Source of the DNA: Sinomonas humi
GTDB lineage: Bacteria > Actinomycetota > Actinomycetes > Actinomycetales > Micrococcaceae
Direction of reading: 5' to 3'
Assembly (NCBI RefSeq): GCF_000802235.1
Contig: NZ_JTDL01000037.1
Span: 230,407-294,406, forward strand
DNA length: 64,000 nucleotides
Shown: piece after piece, positions 54,493-63,196 of the stretch
Layout of the letters: the number at the start of each line of letters is the position of its first letter
Position numbering within the stretch: position 1 is the first letter of the stretch
Program-made: the position numbers and the translations under genes
The notes under the pieces: generated by a model
The model's input: only the letters and a program-made list of their open reading frames with translations
Told to the model about the DNA's origin: nothing
Database searches by the model: none

Positions 54493-55436
54493 GCCGGGTC
54501 CCTGAGAGCACGCGTCTGCTCGGCGCGCGCTGCCAGGTCCTCGGCGGTCTCCGGATAGCCGACCTCTTCGAGCACGAGCGGGTGGGCGGGGGCCAGCTTC
54601 GTCTTCGCGTCGCGGACCCTGGCGAGCATCCGCTCGTGCAGCCACTCCGGGCGTTCGAGGCCCTCCCCCACTCGCAACGCCGAGCCAACGAGGGCACGCA
54701 CCATGTTGTGGCAGAACGCGTCCGCCCGAACATGGGCCACGACGACGCCCTCAGGGGTGCGCTCGAACGAGAAGTCCTGCAGCACGCGCACGGTCGTCGA
54801 GCCTTCGCGCGGCTTGCAGAACGCGAGGAAGTCCTGCAGGCCGAGCAGCTGGGCGGCGGCGCCGTTCATGCGGCCGACGTCGAGGGCGGCCTTGTGCCAC
54901 AGCGTGATCCCGCGGAGGGTCGGGTCCCAGTGCTCGGGCCGGTCAGCGATGCGGTACGAGTAGCGGCGCCACAGGGCGGAGAAGCGGGCATCGAAGCCGA
55001 CGGGAGGCACGACGGCGCGCCGCACCTCGATCGCGCCCGTCGCCTCGCCGAGGACGCGGCTAAGGGCCCCCCGCAGCCGACGGGCCAAGACAGCTTCGGG
55101 CTCGGCGTCTGAGCGGCGCGGGAGATTCTCCCATTCGTGCGCAGTCAGGTCCGCGTGGACCACTTGGCCCCTGGCGTGGACACCGGCGTCCGTGCGGCCG
55201 GCGACGACGACCCGCACCTGGCGCCGCAGGATCAGGGCGAGCGCCTCTTCGAGGCACCCTTGGACGGTCCGCAAGCCCGGCTGCACGGCCCAGCCGTTGA
55301 AGGGGCCGCCGTCGTACGCGATATCCAACCGGACCCGGACAGCATGGGACCCCCCGGCGCTGGATGCCGCCCCGGCGCTGGATGCGAGAAGGCCCCCGTT
55401 CCCGGAATCGGGAACGGGGGCCTTCTCTGCGCTCAT
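54489..55436 (-). CDS. truA: tRNA pseudouridine(38-40) synthase
   Basis: 315 residues from ATG 55436, supported by a TAGACT box exactly 7 nt upstream. The catalytic Asp is about 83 in GRTDAGVHARG; YDGGPFNGW, WRRYSYRI and HNMVRALVG are family motifs. The first ~30 residues (Ala/Ser/Gly-rich, with a tandem ASSAG) are extra compared with the usual N-terminus and are encoded by the rplQ terminator hairpin plus a short duplicated segment. The TAG stop overlaps the histidine-kinase stop (CTAG). Confidence 0.94.
   Translation of the reverse strand: MSAEKAPVPDSGNGGLLASSAGAASSAGGSHAVRVRLDIAYDGGPFNGWAVQPGLRTVQGCLEEALALILRRQVRVVVAGRTDAGVHARGQVVHADLTAHEWENLPRRSDAEPEAVLARRLRGALSRVLGEATGAIEVRRAVVPPVGFDARFSALWRRYSYRIADRPEHWDPTLRGITLWHKAALDVGRMNGAAAQLLGLQDFLAFCKPREGSTTVRVLQDFSFERTPEGVVVAHVRADAFCHNMVRALVGSALRVGEGLERPEWLHERMLARVRDAKTKLAPAHPLVLEEVGYPETAEDLAARAEQTRALRDPA
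55386..55427 (-). terminator. rplQ terminator lying inside the truA coding sequence
   Basis: A perfect stem of 19 bp: GAGAAGGCCCCCGTTCCCG pairs with CGGGAACGGGGGCCTTCTC across the loop GAAT. It lies 55 nt past the rplQ stop on the same strand and spans truA codons from about 4 to 17. There is no U-run. Confidence 0.85.
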
Positions 55437-55443
55437 GCGCCCC

Positions 55444-55449
55444 AGTCTA
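55444..55449 (-). promoter_or_regulatory. -10 box of truA (leaderless)
   Basis: TAGACT on the minus strand, 7 nt (GGGGCGC) before the ATG at 55436 and upstream of the hairpin. Confidence 0.6.
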
Positions 55450-55481
55450 TCGGCGCCACTCGCGGCGCCCGACGGCGCGGC

Positions 55482-56102
55482 TTACTTGGCGTCGTCGCCC
55501 TCGGCCTCGTCGGCCGGGGTCTCCTCGGCAGCAGCCTCGGCAGGAGCCTCAGCGGCCGTCTCCTCAGCGGGGGCCTCGGTTGCCTCGGCCTCAGGAGCGG
55601 TCTCCTCGGCGGCGGTCTCCTCGACCGGAGCCTCGGGGGCCTCGGCCTGAACGGCCGGCTCGGCCTTGGGAGCCGCGGCACGCTGTGCAGCGCCCTCGGC
55701 CTCCCGCACGACAGCCTGCTTCGCCGAAACCGGCTCGAGCACGAGCTCGATGACCGCCATGGGAGCGTTGTCGCCCTTGCGGTTGCCGATCTTGGTGATG
55801 CGGGTGTAGCCGCCGTCGCGCTCGGCGAGCTGCGGGGCGATCTCCGTGAAGAGCTCGTGGATGATGCCCTTGTTGGTGGCAGTGCGTGCCGAGATGGCCG
55901 CCTGGACACGGCGGCGCGAGGCGAGGTCGCCACGCTTCGCGAACGTGATGAGGCGCTCCGCGACCGGGCGGAGGCGCTTGGCCTTCGTCACGGTCGTGGT
56001 GATCCGCTTGTGCTCGAAGAGCGCAGCGGCAAGGTTGTTGAGCATAAGGCGCTCGTGCGCCGGGCCACCGCCCAGACGCGGACCCTTGGCGGGTGCAGGC
56101 AT
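55482..56102 (-). CDS. rplQ: 50S ribosomal protein L17 with long acidic tail
   Basis: 206 residues. The L17 core is at the N-terminus ([22 protein letters not shown], partly quoted; [39 protein letters not shown]). From about residue 135 a Glu/Ala/Pro-rich, low-complexity tail of some 70 residues follows. Such tails are frequent in actinobacterial L17 and presumably lie on the ribosome surface. Confidence 0.97.
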   Translation of the reverse strand: MPAPAKGPRLGGGPAHERLMLNNLAAALFEHKRITTTVTKAKRLRPVAERLITFAKRGDLASRRRVQAAISARTATNKGIIHELFTEIAPQLAERDGGYTRITKIGNRKGDNAPMAVIELVLEPVSAKQAVVREAEGAAQRAAAPKAEPAVQAEAPEAPVEETAAEETAPEAEATEAPAEETAAEAPAEAAAEETPADEAEGDDAK

Positions 56103-56165
56103 AGTAGTTTCTCCTCGGGTGGGCCGCCGCCGGGATTCACCCGGCCACGGTCAATTCATGGTGGC

Positions 56166-57176
56166 TTAGAGGTCGTCGTCGCCGTACGGAGCCTCGTCCT
56201 CGTCGATCGCTGCAGCGCGAGCGGCGAGATCGAAACCTGGAGGCGAGTCCTTGAGGGAGAGACCGAGCTCGACGAGCTTGGCCTTGACCTCGTCGATGGA
56301 CTTGGCACCGAAGTTCCGGATGTCCATCAGATCGGCCTCGGAGCGCGCCACGAGTTCACCCACGGTGTGGATGCCTTCGCGCTTGAGGCAGTTGTACGAG
56401 CGCACGGTCAGGTCCAGGTCCTCGATCGGGAGGGCCATGTCCGCAGCGAGCGCAGCGTCCGTCGGGGACGGGCCGATCTCGATGCCCTCGGCCGCCGTGT
56501 TGAGCTCACGGGCGAGGCCGAAGAGCTCGACAAGGGTCGTGCCGGCGGAGGCGACGGCGTCGCGCGGCTTGATGGCCGGCTTCGTCTCGACGTCCACGAT
56601 CAGGCGATCGAAGTCGGTGCGCTGCTCGACACGGGTCGCCTCGACGCGGAAGGTGACCTTCAGCACGGGCGAGTAGATCGAGTCGACCGGGATCCGGCCG
56701 ATCTCCGAGTCGGCGGACTTGTTCTGAGCAGCCGAGACGTAGCCGCGGCCGCGCTCGATCGTGAGCTCGAGCTCGAACTTGCCCTTCGAGTTGAGCGTGG
56801 CGATGTGCAGATCCGGGTTGTGGATCTCCACACCGGCCGGCGGAGCGATGTCCGCCGCGGTGACGACGCCCGGACCCTGCTTGCGCAGGTAGGCGACGAC
56901 CGGCTCGTCCTGGTCGGAGGAGATGGACAGGCTCTTGAGGTTCAGGATGATCTCAGTGACATCTTCCTTGACCCCGGGAACCGTGGTGAATTCGTGCAGC
57001 ACGCCGTCGATCCGGATGCTGGTGACTGCAGCCCCCGGGATCGAGGACAGCAGGGTGCGGCGCAGCGAGTTGCCGAGCGTGTATCCGAAACCGGGCTCCA
57101 GCGGCTCGATGACGAATCGGCTGCGGTTGTCGGACACCACTTCTTCAGACAGTGTGGGGCGCTGTGCAATAAGCAC
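56166..57176 (-). CDS. rpoA: RNA polymerase alpha subunit
   Basis: 336 residues. The N-terminal assembly domain has [21 protein letters not shown] (part), and the C-terminal domain has [22 protein letters not shown] (part) with [18 protein letters not shown], the helix-hairpin-helix that contacts UP DNA. It sits in the usual rpsM-rpsK-rpoA-rplQ order. Confidence 0.98.
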   Translation of the reverse strand: MLIAQRPTLSEEVVSDNRSRFVIEPLEPGFGYTLGNSLRRTLLSSIPGAAVTSIRIDGVLHEFTTVPGVKEDVTEIILNLKSLSISSDQDEPVVAYLRKQGPGVVTAADIAPPAGVEIHNPDLHIATLNSKGKFELELTIERGRGYVSAAQNKSADSEIGRIPVDSIYSPVLKVTFRVEATRVEQRTDFDRLIVDVETKPAIKPRDAVASAGTTLVELFGLARELNTAAEGIEIGPSPTDAALAADMALPIEDLDLTVRSYNCLKREGIHTVGELVARSEADLMDIRNFGAKSIDEVKAKLVELGLSLKDSPPGFDLAARAAAIDEDEAPYGDDDL

Positions 57177-57302
57177 GTAGTTTCCTTTCAGCGAGCATCC
57201 GCTATATGACGCAACACAGATGGATGGAAAACGGTCTGACCAAGTAACGGGCCTCTGGCCGGCCGAGGTTCCCCTCAGCCGGCCAGGACCTTCGACAACC
57301 AG

Positions 57303-57707
57303 TTAGACGCGGCGGCGCTTCGGGGGGCGGCAGCCGTTGTGTGCGCTCGGGGTGACGTCCTGGATGGAGCCAACCTCGAGGCCCGCGGCCTGAAGGGCGC
57401 GGATCGCGGTCTCGCGGCCCGAACCCGGGCCCTTGACGAACACGTCGACCTTGCGGAGGCCGTGCTCCTGAGCACGCTTCGCAGCGGACTCGGCGGCCTG
57501 CTGGGCGGCGTACGGGGTCGACTTGCGCGAGCCCTTGAAGCCGACCTCGCCGGCCGAGGCCCACGAGATCACGGCGCCCGAAGGATCCGTGATCGAAACG
57601 ATCGTGTTGTTGAACGTGCTCTTGATGTGCGCCTGGCCGAGCGCGATGTTCTTCTTGTCCTTGCGACGCGGCTTGCGGACCGAGGTCGCACGAGTCTTCG
57701 GGGGCAT
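57303..57707 (-). CDS. rpsK: 30S ribosomal protein S11
   Basis: 134 residues. [47 protein letters not shown] and the C-terminal [14 protein letters not shown] are S11 signatures. rpsD is not between rpsK and rpoA, the usual actinobacterial arrangement in this group. Confidence 0.98.
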   Translation of the reverse strand: MPPKTRATSVRKPRRKDKKNIALGQAHIKSTFNNTIVSITDPSGAVISWASAGEVGFKGSRKSTPYAAQQAAESAAKRAQEHGLRKVDVFVKGPGSGRETAIRALQAAGLEVGSIQDVTPSAHNGCRPPKRRRV

Positions 57708-57741
57708 GAGTACTCCTACTTCTTGGTGACGCTAGCCGCGA

Positions 57742-58119
57742 TCAGCGGCCGGCCTTCTTCTTGCCGGCGACGGTCCGCTTCGGACCCTTGCGGGTACGGG
57801 CGTTGGTCTTGGTGCGCTGGCCACGGACCGGGAGGCCCCTGCGGTGGCGCAGGCCCTCGTAGCTGCCGATCTCGACCTTGCGGCGGATGTCGGCGGCCAC
57901 TTCGCGGCGAAGGTCACCCTCAACCTTGTAGTTGCCCTCGATGTAGTCACGCAGCTGGACAAGCTCAGCGTCCGAGAGGTCCTTCACGCGGACGTCCGGG
58001 CTGATGCCAGTGGCAGCGAGCGTCTCCTTCGCACGGGTGCGACCCACGCCGTAGATGTAAGTAAGCGCGATTTCCAGCCGCTTTTCGCGGGGAATGTCAA
58101 CGCCAGCGAGACGAGCCAT
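57742..58119 (-). CDS. rpsM: 30S ribosomal protein S13
   Basis: 125 residues from ATG 58119 ([19 protein letters not shown]). [41 protein letters not shown] (in part) and the basic C-terminal GKKKAGR are characteristic. Confidence 0.98.
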   Translation of the reverse strand: MARLAGVDIPREKRLEIALTYIYGVGRTRAKETLAATGISPDVRVKDLSDAELVQLRDYIEGNYKVEGDLRREVAADIRRKVEIGSYEGLRHRRGLPVRGQRTKTNARTRKGPKRTVAGKKKAGR

Positions 58120-58301
58120 AGTGGCGGTTCTCCTTGTGTTGTCCGGAGGTCGTAGGCAGTACACCCGCACTTTCAGTACGGCCCCAGCCTCCGGGCCGGG
58201 GGTTAGCTGTCCGGGCTCTGTTATTCGTCCCAGCGCAGCTTGTGCTGCCTTCTCTAGTTATTGCGTGGGCGCCGCCCGAGCTGTCTCCTCGTAAGGAGGA
58301 A

Positions 58302-58415
58302 TCAGCCCTGGCGCTGCTTGTGGCGCGGGTTCTCGCAGATCACCATGACCCGACCGTTGCGGCGGATCACCTTGCACTTGTCGCAGATCTGCTTGACGCT
58401 CGGCTTGACCTTCAT
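58302..58415 (-). CDS. rpmJ: 50S ribosomal protein L36
   Basis: 37 residues, [20 protein letters not shown] then [17 protein letters not shown]. The zinc ligands C-x2-C, C and H are all present, so this is the zinc-binding form. It lies between infA and rpsM, as in most bacteria. Confidence 0.97.
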   Translation of the reverse strand: MKVKPSVKQICDKCKVIRRNGRVMVICENPRHKQRQG

Positions 58416-58479
58416 GGCATTCCTTTGCGTGTTCTGCAGGTGGTCAGCATGACCGGCCAGGTGCCCCTGGCCGCGCTGC

Positions 58480-58701
58480 TTACTTGTAGCGGTAGACGAT
58501 CCGGCCGCGGGTCAGGTCGTAGGGGCTGAGCTCCACCACCACGCGATCCTCCGGGAGGATACGGATGTAGTGCTGACGCATCTTCCCGGAGATGTGTGCG
58601 AGCACGACGTGCTTGTTCGTCAGCTCAACGCGGAACATCGCGTTGGGCAGCGCTTCAGTCACGACGCCCTCGATCTCGATGACACCGTCCTTCTTGGCCA
58701 T
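58480..58701 (-). CDS. infA: Translation initiation factor IF-1
   Basis: 73 residues from ATG 58701 with GGAGG just upstream. [40 protein letters not shown] and [20 protein letters not shown] are nearly invariant. First gene of the visible ribosomal operon on the minus strand. Confidence 0.98.
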   Translation of the reverse strand: MAKKDGVIEIEGVVTEALPNAMFRVELTNKHVVLAHISGKMRQHYIRILPEDRVVVELSPYDLTRGRIVYRYK

Positions 58702-58891
58702 AGCCTCCGCTATCTGTTGTGCCGCCGGGCACAGGTGCGCCCGGTGGTCGTCTATGGTTGATTCGACTAGCGGCAGCTCCCCGAAAAGGGCACAGCTGGG
58801 CCGACAGCCAACAAACAACTGTACGCCAGACCGGGCCGGAAGTTAAATCCGCCTATCGTACACGCGATCTCCCGGCGGATCACGGCATGTT
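58702..58891 (-). promoter_or_regulatory. infA upstream region
   Basis: The minus-strand promoter for the infA operon should lie here. TACAGT at 58818-58823 is the best -10 candidate, leaving a leader of about 110 nt. No known leader motif was recognised. Confidence 0.4.
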
Positions 58892-58984
58892 GGAGTTTCA
58901 CCAGCTTCAGTCGGGCACTAGCGGCAGGTCCCCTTCCCCGGCGGCGGGTCGCGCCGTCGTCCGCCCAAAAGGTGGTGAGACTCC
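58892..58984 (+). repeat. ~93-bp palindromic element, copy 1
   Basis: It begins GGAGTTTCACCAGCTT and ends AAGGTGGTGAGACTCC; the ends match as inverted repeats at 14 of 16 positions. The block TCGCGCCGTCGTCCGCCC (58949-58966) recurs exactly, inverted, in copy 2. Confidence 0.8.
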
Positions 58985-59040
58985 GACCGTAATGGGCCAG
59001 CCCCGAGGCAGCGTGAGACTCCCGCGCTAAGGCGAGATCC

Positions 59041-59910
59041 CTACAGCAGGTCGAGCCGTGGGAGGCCGCCGAGCGCCAGCCGCGCCTCCACGATGGCGCA
59101 GACTTGTCGCACCATCTCCTCCGGCCGGTAAACAATGTCCGCATACCCGAACCGGGCCACGGCGAAGCCCAGCGCCTGGGAGGCGTTGTCGCGGCGGTAG
59201 TCCTTCAGCCTGCGCTTGGGGCCCTCATGCTCCTTGCCGTCGGTCTCGACGTCGACGCAGGCCTCGACGAGCAGGTCCATCGATCCGACGCCGCGAATGT
59301 CGACCTGCGGCTCGACGCGAAGCCCCGCGCGGCGGAGGTGAGTGCGTGCGAGCGTCTCGAGCAGCGACTCTGCCCCGACGTCGACCAGGTCGAGGATGCG
59401 CCGCGCCCGACTGTTCCGGCGGCCTGGGAGCCGGTCGCGCAGGAAGTCCATCGAGAAGCCCTGATGGGAAGCCGACTCGACCATGACCAAGGCTTCGAGC
59501 TCGGGCAGGCACTGAAGGGCGTGAAGCAGCACGTCCGCCTTCGAGGCAACCCACTCATCCGGCTCCCCGGGGAGCCAACTCTTCCGGTGCACGACTGCCC
59601 GCTCGGAGGAGAAGGTGCCGTCCGGCCGGAGAAGATGCACTTCTTCCGGGCGGCGAAGCGTCCAGAGCCCGTAGTGATCTGCAGCAGAGACGCAGGTCAG
59701 CCGGGAGTTCGTTGCCGCACACCGCACACGGAGAGGGTCGGCTCCGGGAAGGGCGTAGATGCCAGGCCTCGGACGCTCCAAGCGGCCCGCCTTCACTGCT
59801 TGCGCCAGCTCCCGCTCGGTCACTCCCGCCGCGAGAAGCTGCCTCGTTCGCGCGAGGCCGCCCCAGCGAGGCAGGAGGTGAGCGGGATCCACACCGCCAT
59901 CGTCTCCCAC
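59041..59910 (-). CDS. AbiEi-like winged helix plus DUF559 nuclease-fold protein
   Basis: 289 residues from GTG 59910; a GTG six codons later is possible. The N-terminus HLLPRWGGLARTRQLLAAGV with REL and RPGIYALPGAD resembles the AbiEi-type winged helix. The C-terminal domain has GVGSMDLLVEACVDVETDGKEH (in part), then RRLKDYRRDNASQALGFAVARFGYADI: the D...E-x-DG-x-x-H pattern of DUF559/Vsr-like PD-(D/E)XK folds. Similar proteins are numerous and strain-variable in actinobacteria. Function is not established. It is bracketed by two inverted palindromic elements. Confidence 0.72.
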   Translation of the reverse strand: MGDDGGVDPAHLLPRWGGLARTRQLLAAGVTERELAQAVKAGRLERPRPGIYALPGADPLRVRCAATNSRLTCVSAADHYGLWTLRRPEEVHLLRPDGTFSSERAVVHRKSWLPGEPDEWVASKADVLLHALQCLPELEALVMVESASHQGFSMDFLRDRLPGRRNSRARRILDLVDVGAESLLETLARTHLRRAGLRVEPQVDIRGVGSMDLLVEACVDVETDGKEHEGPKRRLKDYRRDNASQALGFAVARFGYADIVYRPEEMVRQVCAIVEARLALGGLPRLDLL

Positions 59911-59962
59911 CGCGCGGGGCCTGCGGGGGCGTTCGAGAGGCTATGTGGATAACTCCGCCGTG

Positions 59963-60056
59963 GGAGTTTCACCAACTTCCGGGCGGACGACGGCGCGAAC
60001 CGCCGACGGCGCCGACAAACTCGCCGAAGCTGGGGTGCAGAAAGTGGTGAAAGTCC
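59963..60056 (-). repeat. ~94-bp palindromic element, copy 2 (inverted)
   Basis: It begins GGAGTTTCACCAACTT and ends AAAGTGGTGAAAGTCC. GGGCGGACGACGGCGCGA at 59981-59998 is the exact reverse complement of the block in copy 1, so the two copies face each other around the DUF559 gene. Confidence 0.8.
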
Positions 60057-60085
60057 GGCGGCGCCGCGCCTAGGCCGGCGCCCAG

Positions 60086-61096
60086 CTAGGCCGGTGGGGC
60101 GGGGTAGGGCTCCCAGGTCCCGGCCGGCGTCGTGACCGTAGACGCCGAGCGGACGGCGTCGAGAATCGCAAGACGAACGGCCTCGGCTGCGGCCGTCTGG
60201 ACGAAGAAGAGCGCTAGCTGACGTGCGAAGTCGGGCTCGCGTTCGAATTCGACGGCCCGGGTCGAGAGCGCGAAGATCGTGTCCCCGTCCACGAGCGTGT
60301 GGCTGGGATTGAGCGCGCGGGCGAGGCCCGCGTGGGCCGCGGTCGCCGTCCGCTTGCATTCAGCGGGGGTGAGCGCCGCGTTCGTCGCAACGACGGCGAG
60401 GGTCGTGTTGGCGGACGACGGCGCCTGGCCGCCCACGAGGGTCGGCTCGACGTTGGCGGGCGGCGCCTCGGGGAACACGGGCGCCCCCGCAGCATTGACG
60501 ACGGCGAGCGCGCCCACCACGAGCCCCTCCGGCAGGACCACCTCGGGCGCGCCCGGCGGCCCCTCAACCGGCCCAGCAGGGAGCGCGACCGACGCCATGC
60601 CTACGCCTCCCTTATACCGTCCTCGCGCGAAGACCGCGCCGGTGCCGGCGCCCACGCAGCCGCGCAGCGCGCCGTCGTCCGCTTGCCCCGAACCGACAGC
60701 GGCAGCCGCGGCTTCGAACCCCATTGCGGTGTCTGGGCGCTTGCCAAAGTCCCCGCCCCGACCCAGGTCGAAGATCACGGCGGCGGGCACGATGGGCACC
60801 ACCCCGCCCACGACTGGGAAACCCTGGCCCTCTGACTCGAGGAACTGCTGGACCCCGGCCGCGGCCGCCAGCCCGTAGGCGCTCCCGCCGCAGAGGGCCA
60901 CGCCGTCCACGTTCTGGGCAAGGGTCGACGGATCGAGCGCGTCGGTCTCACTCGTTCCTGGACCACCGCCGCGGACATCGACACCCCCAGCCGACCCGGG
61001 CGGCGCCAGGACCGCGGTCACTCCGGTGAGCCAGCCGTCTCCGACACGCTGAGCGTGGCCCACACGTATCCCGGGGACATCGAGGAGGGATCCCAT
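60086..61096 (-). CDS. P1 family (S58, DmpA-like) peptidase
   Basis: 336 residues from ATG 61096 (MGSLLDVPGIRVGHAQRVGD). GVTAVLAPPGSAGGVDVRGGGPGTSETD (part), VALCGGSAYGLAAAAGV, GCVGAGTGAVFARG and the late TTLAVVATNAAL, where the catalytic Thr/Ser after autocleavage is expected, fit DmpA/BapA-like aminopeptidases. These are self-processing N-terminal nucleophile hydrolases. A CACAAT box lies 6 nt before the ATG. Substrate unknown. Confidence 0.88.
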   Translation of the reverse strand: MGSLLDVPGIRVGHAQRVGDGWLTGVTAVLAPPGSAGGVDVRGGGPGTSETDALDPSTLAQNVDGVALCGGSAYGLAAAAGVQQFLESEGQGFPVVGGVVPIVPAAVIFDLGRGGDFGKRPDTAMGFEAAAAAVGSGQADDGALRGCVGAGTGAVFARGRYKGGVGMASVALPAGPVEGPPGAPEVVLPEGLVVGALAVVNAAGAPVFPEAPPANVEPTLVGGQAPSSANTTLAVVATNAALTPAECKRTATAAHAGLARALNPSHTLVDGDTIFALSTRAVEFEREPDFARQLALFFVQTAAAEAVRLAILDAVRSASTVTTPAGTWEPYPAPPA

Positions 61097-61102
61097 GGGG
61101 AC

Positions 61103-61108
61103 ATTGTG
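61103..61108 (-). promoter_or_regulatory. -10 box of the P1 peptidase gene (leaderless)
   Basis: CACAAT on the minus strand, 6 nt (GTCCCC) before the ATG. Confidence 0.45.
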
Positions 61109-61231
61109 CCGCACCGACCCCGAAGCATGGCGGACGCTCCAACAAGCAGTGAACTCTCGGCAACCTCTCAGGTAACACTCAGGCGGAACGCACTTTCCGT
61201 CCATCTTCGCCCAAATCGTCGTGGTCCACTG

Positions 61232-62203
61232 ATGCCTGCTATGACCAAACTCGAATTGGACCCACGAGACGCTGGGGTCGCTCCCCTCGCTTCCGATCAG
61301 CGCAATCGACGGCCACGCTCACGCTGGTCGGCAAGGAGCCGACGCGACTTCCTCGTCTTCCTCGCGATGGCGCTGCCGAACCTCATGCTCATCGCGGTCT
61401 TCACCTACCGGCCGCTAGTCGCCAACATCCAGTACTCGATACTCGACTGGACCCTCGGCGCGGAGACGGCCCGCGTCGTCGGCCTCGCAAACTACATCGA
61501 GTTCTTCACGAGCGACGACGCATCCCGCGTTCTCGGGACAACACTCGCCTTCACTGTGTTCACCGTCGGACTCTCGATGGCGCTCGGTCTGCTCGTGGCG
61601 CTCGCGCTCAACACGAAGGTCCGGGGCACGACGTTCGCGCGTTCGGCAGTCTTCGCGCCGTTCGTCCTCTCCGGAGTCGGCGTCGGTCTCGTCTGGATGT
61701 TCATCTTCGATCCGGGCTACGGCGCGCTCGCGTGGATCCTCCGCGCCGGGGGGCTTGCCAGCCCACAGTGGTTCAACGACCCTCAGCTCGCGCTCTCGAT
61801 GGTCGTCATCGTCTACGTGTGGAAGAACCTTGGCTACTGTGCCGTCGTCTACCTTGCGGGGCTCCAATCGCTGCCGGGTGACGTCATGGAGGCAGCCGCG
61901 CTCGACGGGGCGGGCGGAATCCGCAGGTTCTGGAGCATCAGCCTGCCACTGCTCTCCCCCACCACGTTCTTCCTGCTCATCACGACGATCCTCTCGAGCC
62001 TCCAGGCGTTCGATCTCATCCGGATCATGACGCCGCTCGGCAACGGGACGAGCACCCTCATCTACGAGGCGTACCTCCAGGCATTCGGCGCGTACAACCG
62101 GGCGGGGTACTCCGCAGCGATCTCGGTGATCCTCTTCGTGATCCTGCTGGTCGTCACGGTCGTCCAGATCCGCTTCGTCGAGAAGAAGGTGCACTATTCA
62201 TGA
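61232..62203 (+). CDS. Sugar ABC transporter permease (MalF/UgpA type)
   Basis: 323 residues from ATG 61232 (ATG 61241 also possible; no ribosome site is clear). Six helices follow a basic N-terminal tail. The EAA loop is MEAAALDGAGGIRRFWSISLP, in which EAAALDGA contacts the ATPase. The two permeases form a heterodimer that imports a sugar or glycoside. No ATPase gene is visible, as is usual for CUT1 systems with a shared ATPase. Confidence 0.93.
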   Translation: MPAMTKLELDPRDAGVAPLASDQRNRRPRSRWSARSRRDFLVFLAMALPNLMLIAVFTYRPLVANIQYSILDWTLGAETARVVGLANYIEFFTSDDASRVLGTTLAFTVFTVGLSMALGLLVALALNTKVRGTTFARSAVFAPFVLSGVGVGLVWMFIFDPGYGALAWILRAGGLASPQWFNDPQLALSMVVIVYVWKNLGYCAVVYLAGLQSLPGDVMEAAALDGAGGIRRFWSISLPLLSPTTFFLLITTILSSLQAFDLIRIMTPLGNGTSTLIYEAYLQAFGAYNRAGYSAAISVILFVILLVVTVVQIRFVEKKVHYS

Positions 62204-63120
62204 GCGCGCCCACGCCAATGGCCGTCGTCGATATGGAATCCCAAGCGCCGGATGCGCACCCGCCGCCGCACCCGCGCGCGCTCTCCAAGGCGAACCTTGC
62301 CCGGACGCTCGCGGGGGGCTACGTCCCGCTCGTGCTGGCGACGCTCATGGTGTTCCTCCCGCTCGCCTGGATGGTGCTGAGCTCGCTCAAGACGCCGAGC
62401 GAAATCGTCACCACGGAGCTCAAGATCCTCCCGGAGCAGTTCTACGCGGACAACTACGTGCAGGCGACCACGACGGTCCCGTTCGGCCAGTTCTTCCTCA
62501 ACTCGGCGATCGTGACGTTCGTCGGTTCCGGGGTAAAGGTGCTCCTCGCGATTCTCACGGCCTATGCGCTCGTGTTCGTGCGCTTTCCCTTCAAGAAGGC
62601 GATCTTCGTTCTCGTCCTCGTAGCCCTTATGGTTCCGCCGCAGGTCTCGATCCTGCCGAACTTCATCCTCGTGGCTGGGATGGGCGGAAAGAACACTCTC
62701 TGGGGGATCATCCTCCCCGGCCTCGGGACAGCGTTCGGCACGTTCCTCCTGCGGCAGCACTTCCTCACGCTCCCGGGCTCGCTGCTCGAGGCCGCGGAAC
62801 TTGACGGCGCGGGTCACTGGCGCCGTCTCTGGCAGATCGTGGCACCTGTGTCTTTGCCCTCGATCGCGACAGTCGCTCTTGTGACCATCGTCAACGAATG
62901 GAACGACTACATCTGGCCGCTCATCATCACGGACCGCCCGGACACCATGACGCTGCCCGTCGGGCTCACGCTCCTGCAGAACTCCGAGGGAAACACCGGC
63001 TCGGGATGGGGAATCCTCATGGCTGGCGCCGTTCTGGTCATTATCCCGGTCCTCGTCGTCTTCGCCATGCTGCAGCGCTACATCGTCGCAGGCCTCACCC
63101 AAGGCAGCGTCGCCAACTAG
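62200..63120 (+). CDS. Sugar ABC transporter permease (MalG/UgpE type)
   Basis: 306 residues, ATGA overlap with the first permease. Six helices, the EAA loop LLEAAELDGAGHWRRLWQIV (in part) and the terminal VAGLTQGSVAN are typical of CUT1 MalG-like proteins. It is followed by the truncated binding-protein gene. Confidence 0.94.
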   Translation: MSAPTPMAVVDMESQAPDAHPPPHPRALSKANLARTLAGGYVPLVLATLMVFLPLAWMVLSSLKTPSEIVTTELKILPEQFYADNYVQATTTVPFGQFFLNSAIVTFVGSGVKVLLAILTAYALVFVRFPFKKAIFVLVLVALMVPPQVSILPNFILVAGMGGKNTLWGIILPGLGTAFGTFLLRQHFLTLPGSLLEAAELDGAGHWRRLWQIVAPVSLPSIATVALVTIVNEWNDYIWPLIITDRPDTMTLPVGLTLLQNSEGNTGSGWGILMAGAVLVIIPVLVVFAMLQRYIVAGLTQGSVAN

Positions 63121-63196
63121 ACACCTTCGTTCTTCCGCTCCACTCGCCCAACCAACTCGCACTCGCCACAACCCACCGCACCCTGAAAGGCCCACC

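Noticed and set aside
55137..57209. 690-residue plus-strand reading frame opposite truA, rplQ and rpoA
   Set aside because: It spans three certain genes on the other strand and has low-complexity Gly/Leu/Arg sequence.
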